The notes under the pieces are model-generated. The model was not told the origin of the DNA, ran no database searches, and saw only the letters and a program-made list of their open reading frames with translations. DNA of 64,000 nt from Paraburkholderia ribeironis (lineage in GTDB: Bacteria; Pseudomonadota; Gammaproteobacteria; Burkholderiales; Burkholderiaceae), in NCBI RefSeq assembly GCF_900019265.1, contig NZ_CYGX02000059.1:20707-84706 (forward strand). The letters are read 5' to 3'. Position numbers and translations under genes: made by a program. This document shows positions 61,295 to 64,000 of the stretch, piece by piece. The number at the start of each line of letters is the position of its first letter. Positions within the stretch are counted from its first letter, which is position 1.

Positions 61295-63709
61295 TCAGCT
61301 CCCTTTGCCCGACGCCGCGTCGCTCGCCTCGGCGGTTTCGTCGAGCGCGAGGCGGAATCCCACCACGCCGGGATCTTCGGTCCGCGTAATCGTGAAGCCG
61401 CTCGCCTTGGCGAGCGCGATCATCGCGGCATTTTCGCGCAACGCCTCGCCAACCAGCCAGTGGATGCCGCGCGCCCGCGCGTACTGGATGATCCGCCCCA
61501 TCAGCAACTGACCGAGCCGCCGGCCTTTCTGGTCGGAACGCACCGTGACCGCGAATTCCGCGGTCTCGTTGTCGGGATCGGCGACGGCGCGCACCACGCC
61601 CAACGTCCGCGCCAACCCCTTGTCGCCGGGGACCGTCGCGATCAGCGCCATTTCGCGGTCGTAGTCGATCTGCGTCATGCGCGCGAGCTGCGAGTGATCG
61701 AAGCTCCCCACCGAGCCAAAAAACCGCAAGCGCAAATCCTCAGGCGTCATTGCTTCGGCGAAGTCATGATGCGCGGCTTCGTCTTCCGGACGGATCGGCC
61801 GCACGGTCACGCGCACGCCGTGCCAGTCGACTGTCTCTTCGAAACGGCGTGGATAAGGCATGATCGCCAGACGACTGCGCTGCGCGGCGAGGCTCAGCGT
61901 CGGCTCGACCACCATCACGCGATCGCTGTACACCCTCAACGTCAGCGCAAGGCCGCCGATCTCGCCGACGTAGCAGACCGCCTGCGAGAGCGCCGTCAGC
62001 GCGGCGAGCGCCGGCTCCGGCGCGACCAGCCGCGCGTAGCGCGAGCGCATGACGATGTCGCGCGCCAGTACCGGATTGAGCGGCGGCAGGCCGTAGACGC
62101 GCAGCGGCTCGGAGGCGCCGTCCACCGACGGCGCGGTGAAGCGGAACACGGGGCCGAAGTTGTCGTCGTCGTGAAGCTCGACGGTGATGTCGACCACCGG
62201 CTTGCGCGACGGCGCGGCCGCGTCGTCGCGCGCTTCTGCTTCGACTTGCAGCCCGAAGCGCGCGAGGAACTGCGCCGCCGCGTCGCCCGTCAGGGCATGC
62301 TCGCCGGCCGTGAGCGCCGCGCGTGCCTGCGCCTGCGCCGCGTCGATCGCTTCAGGAATCTGCGCGGGCAGTCCTTCCGGCGTTTGCATCAGCAATTCGC
62401 GGCCCATCCGGTAATCGACCAGACGTGCGAACGCTCGCGCGAGCCGTTGCGGCGTCGTATGAACCGGGATGCCTTGCGCGTGCAGCGCGTCGCGCGTGGC
62501 GGCATCCAGGCCGCCGAAGAAGCACGCGAGCAGGCCGCGATACGCGAAACGCTGATTGGCGATCAACGCCTGCGCAACCTCGCCGACCGGCGCGCTGTGT
62601 GTCGATGCGTGGACCACGAACGCCGTGCCAGTGCCACGATGCTCCGCGAGCAGCTTGAGCGCGGTGCCGAAATGCTCGGGACGCGCATCGTCGCCGAGCT
62701 GCAACGGATTGCCGCCGACCGCAAGCGGCAGCGCCTGCCGCAACGCGTCCGACGCTTCGGCAGGCCACGGCGCGAGCATGCCGCCGGCGGCCGCGAAGGC
62801 ATCGCAGGCGAGCGTGGCGAGGCCGCGGTCGCTGGTGATCAGCGTCGCCGTCGCGCCGGCCGCCACCCGGCCTACGCCGAGGGTTTCCACTTCATCGAGC
62901 AGATCGTCGAGCGCATCGACGCGCACCATGCCCGCGCGCCGGAATGCGGCCGAGTAAAGTGCATCGGCGGGATCGGCGCGACCGGAGCGCAGCGCCAGCA
63001 CCGGCTTGTTGCGCGCTGCCGCCCGCGCCGCCGACATGAACTTGCGCGCCGCCCGCACGCTGTCGAGTTCGAGCAGAATGGCGCGCGTGCCGGGATCGCT
63101 GGCGAGATAGTCGAGCACGTCGCCGGCATCGACGTCGGCCTCGTCGCCGAGCGCCACCGCATGCGAAAAACCGAGCCCGCGCGCATGCGCCCAGCCGAGC
63201 ACCGCATTGGTCAGCGCGTTCGACTGCGAGACCCACGCGACCCCACCCGCCTTGACCGTGCACGACGGCGCGCCCAGATGCGCGCGCAGCGCCGGCGACA
63301 CCACGCCGAGACTGCCCGGCCCGACGATGCGCAACAGATTCGGCCGCGCCGCCGACAGCGCGTGCCGCAGCGCGAGCCGATCGTCGTCGCTGCGTACCTC
63401 GCCGACGATGATGGCCGCCCGTGTGCCCAGCCCGCCAAGCTTATGGACGATGCCCGGCCATGTAGCGGGCGGCGTGCAGATCAGCGCGACACTGGGCGCT
63501 TGCGGCAGATCGCCGACGTCGCGGGTCACGACACGGCCACCGAGCGTTTCGTACTTCGGATTGACCGGCCACAACGGGCCGTCGAAACCACCCTCCAGCA
63601 CGCGGGCCCAGACCATTGCACCGGTGCTGTCCGGTCGCTCGGAGGCGCCGACTACAGCAACGGATCTGGGTCGAAACAACGCGTCGAGATTGCGAACGGT
63701 CACAGGCAC
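61295..63709 (-). CDS. Pat-like acyl-CoA ligase domain fused to GNAT acetyltransferase
   Basis: An 804-residue protein. The N-terminal CoA-binding Rossmann domain has RSVAVVGASERPDSTG (about 14-29), followed by the succinyl-CoA ligase-like domains. The usual ATP-grasp region is short and appears degenerate (about residues 450-610). The C-terminal GNAT domain (about 640-790) has the acetyl-CoA-binding RSDQKGRRLGQLLMG. PatZ-type enzymes acetylate metabolic enzymes such as acetyl-CoA synthetase and are usually near 880-900 residues. Here the reduced ATP-grasp suggests that only the acetyltransferase and a CoA-sensing role remain. Confidence 0.85.
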   Translation of the reverse strand: MPVTVRNLDALFRPRSVAVVGASERPDSTGAMVWARVLEGGFDGPLWPVNPKYETLGGRVVTRDVGDLPQAPSVALICTPPATWPGIVHKLGGLGTRAAIIVGEVRSDDDRLALRHALSAARPNLLRIVGPGSLGVVSPALRAHLGAPSCTVKAGGVAWVSQSNALTNAVLGWAHARGLGFSHAVALGDEADVDAGDVLDYLASDPGTRAILLELDSVRAARKFMSAARAAARNKPVLALRSGRADPADALYSAAFRRAGMVRVDALDDLLDEVETLGVGRVAAGATATLITSDRGLATLACDAFAAAGGMLAPWPAEASDALRQALPLAVGGNPLQLGDDARPEHFGTALKLLAEHRGTGTAFVVHASTHSAPVGEVAQALIANQRFAYRGLLACFFGGLDAATRDALHAQGIPVHTTPQRLARAFARLVDYRMGRELLMQTPEGLPAQIPEAIDAAQAQARAALTAGEHALTGDAAAQFLARFGLQVEAEARDDAAAPSRKPVVDITVELHDDDNFGPVFRFTAPSVDGASEPLRVYGLPPLNPVLARDIVMRSRYARLVAPEPALAALTALSQAVCYVGEIGGLALTLRVYSDRVMVVEPTLSLAAQRSRLAIMPYPRRFEETVDWHGVRVTVRPIRPEDEAAHHDFAEAMTPEDLRLRFFGSVGSFDHSQLARMTQIDYDREMALIATVPGDKGLARTLGVVRAVADPDNETAEFAVTVRSDQKGRRLGQLLMGRIIQYARARGIHWLVGEALRENAAMIALAKASGFTITRTEDPGVVGFRLALDETAEASDAASGKGS

Positions 63710-63875
63710 TCCGCGGAATGAGAAAGACGCGCCTGCCTCGCGGCGAGGCGTCCGTCTCCGTCAGCATAGGCGAAGTCGCGTGGTTGCGCGGTGCGCCAGC
63801 GCAGAAGACCATTGAATGCGCGAGATTGTCGCCGGCGGGCAGGCGCACCCCGGGAGACCCGGGGAAACGCCGGGC

Positions 63876-63905
63876 AAAAAAAAGCCGCGTCGTCGCGCGG
63901 CTTTT
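63876..63905 (-). terminator. Terminator with A/T tracts on both sides
   Basis: AAAAGCCGCG and CGCGGCTTTT (63880-63889 and 63896-63905), with an A8 run to the left that reads as T8 on the minus strand. It probably ends a leftward transcript from beyond the window. Confidence 0.85.
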
Positions 63906-63920
63906 CAGACTGCTGACGAA

Positions 63921-63955
63921 CCCCACGTTTTTCGGAGCGTGGGGTTTTGTTTTTT
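63921..63955 (+). terminator. Terminator on the plus strand
   Basis: CCCCACG and CGTGGGG around a 10-bp loop, then TTTTGTTTTTT. No plus-strand gene in the window obviously leads to it. Confidence 0.85.
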
Positions 63956-64000
63956 CAGGCGATGCGAGAACGGCCGTGAAGCGTGCGACTTGAGACGATG

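Noticed and set aside
61460..63721. 753-codon open frame on the plus strand
   Set aside because: It is antisense to the Pat-like gene, which has clear CoA-binding and GNAT motifs.

Overview
The window comes from a high-GC betaproteobacterial chromosome, most likely Burkholderia or Paraburkholderia. This is inferred from gene families and base composition; no database search was possible. Supporting features are a YadA-type trimeric autotransporter with an ESPR signal, a Tad-type pilus locus, an intracellular PHB depolymerase, a non-phosphorylative L-fucose-type pathway, and two chemoreceptors with sigma-28-like promoters. I saw no rRNA, tRNA, CRISPR array, insertion sequence or prophage.

Bases 1-18300 form a surface and adhesion island. 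A trimeric autotransporter, cut by the left edge, is read leftward. Facing it across about 750 bp of AT-richer DNA is a compact rightward Tad-like operon. Its order is pilin, TadG-like, TadE-like, a secreted unknown, a second short pilin-like protein, CpaB, CpaC, an FHA-CpaF fusion, TadB, TadC, a DUF192 protein, TadE, and a lytic transglycosylase with a 9-bp repeat tract. TadZ/CpaE, the prepilin peptidase and TadD are absent. On the opposite strand follow an HPt protein, a LuxR-type response regulator and a lipoprotein.

Bases 18400-25050 hold a leftward polyamine-type ABC importer operon. A striking 93-bp tandem array of hairpins separates the binding-protein gene from the permease genes. A divergent MocR-type regulator lies upstream. 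Bases 25100-40500 are mixed housekeeping and accessory genes: a giant DUF748 protein, a DUF1254 lipoprotein, a PaiB-like protein, a copper ATPase behind a textbook CueR-type promoter, a chemoreceptor, a GST, an intracellular PHB depolymerase whose first residues lie in another frame, a cupin and a flavin reductase.

Bases 40800-50400 contain small secreted and unknown proteins, an AGE-family epimerase, a cold-shock protein with a terminator, a second chemoreceptor, a thioesterase and a PLP-dependent decarboxylase. Bases 50445-60609 are one leftward sugar operon: binding protein, ATPase, permease, two-subunit UxaA-type dehydratase, aldo/keto reductase, lactonase-like amidohydrolase, SDR and FAH-type hydrolase. 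A divergent IclR regulator and a palindromic operator lie at its head. The layout fits oxidative, non-phosphorylative L-fucose (or related sugar) catabolism to pyruvate and lactate. The window ends with an uncharacterised protein, a Pat-like CoA-ligase/GNAT protein and two strong terminators.

Several different short tandem repeats (9, 10, 13, 24, 27 and 93 bp) occur at gene ends, in leaders and inside genes. Together with the reduced Tad locus they are the most distinctive features here.
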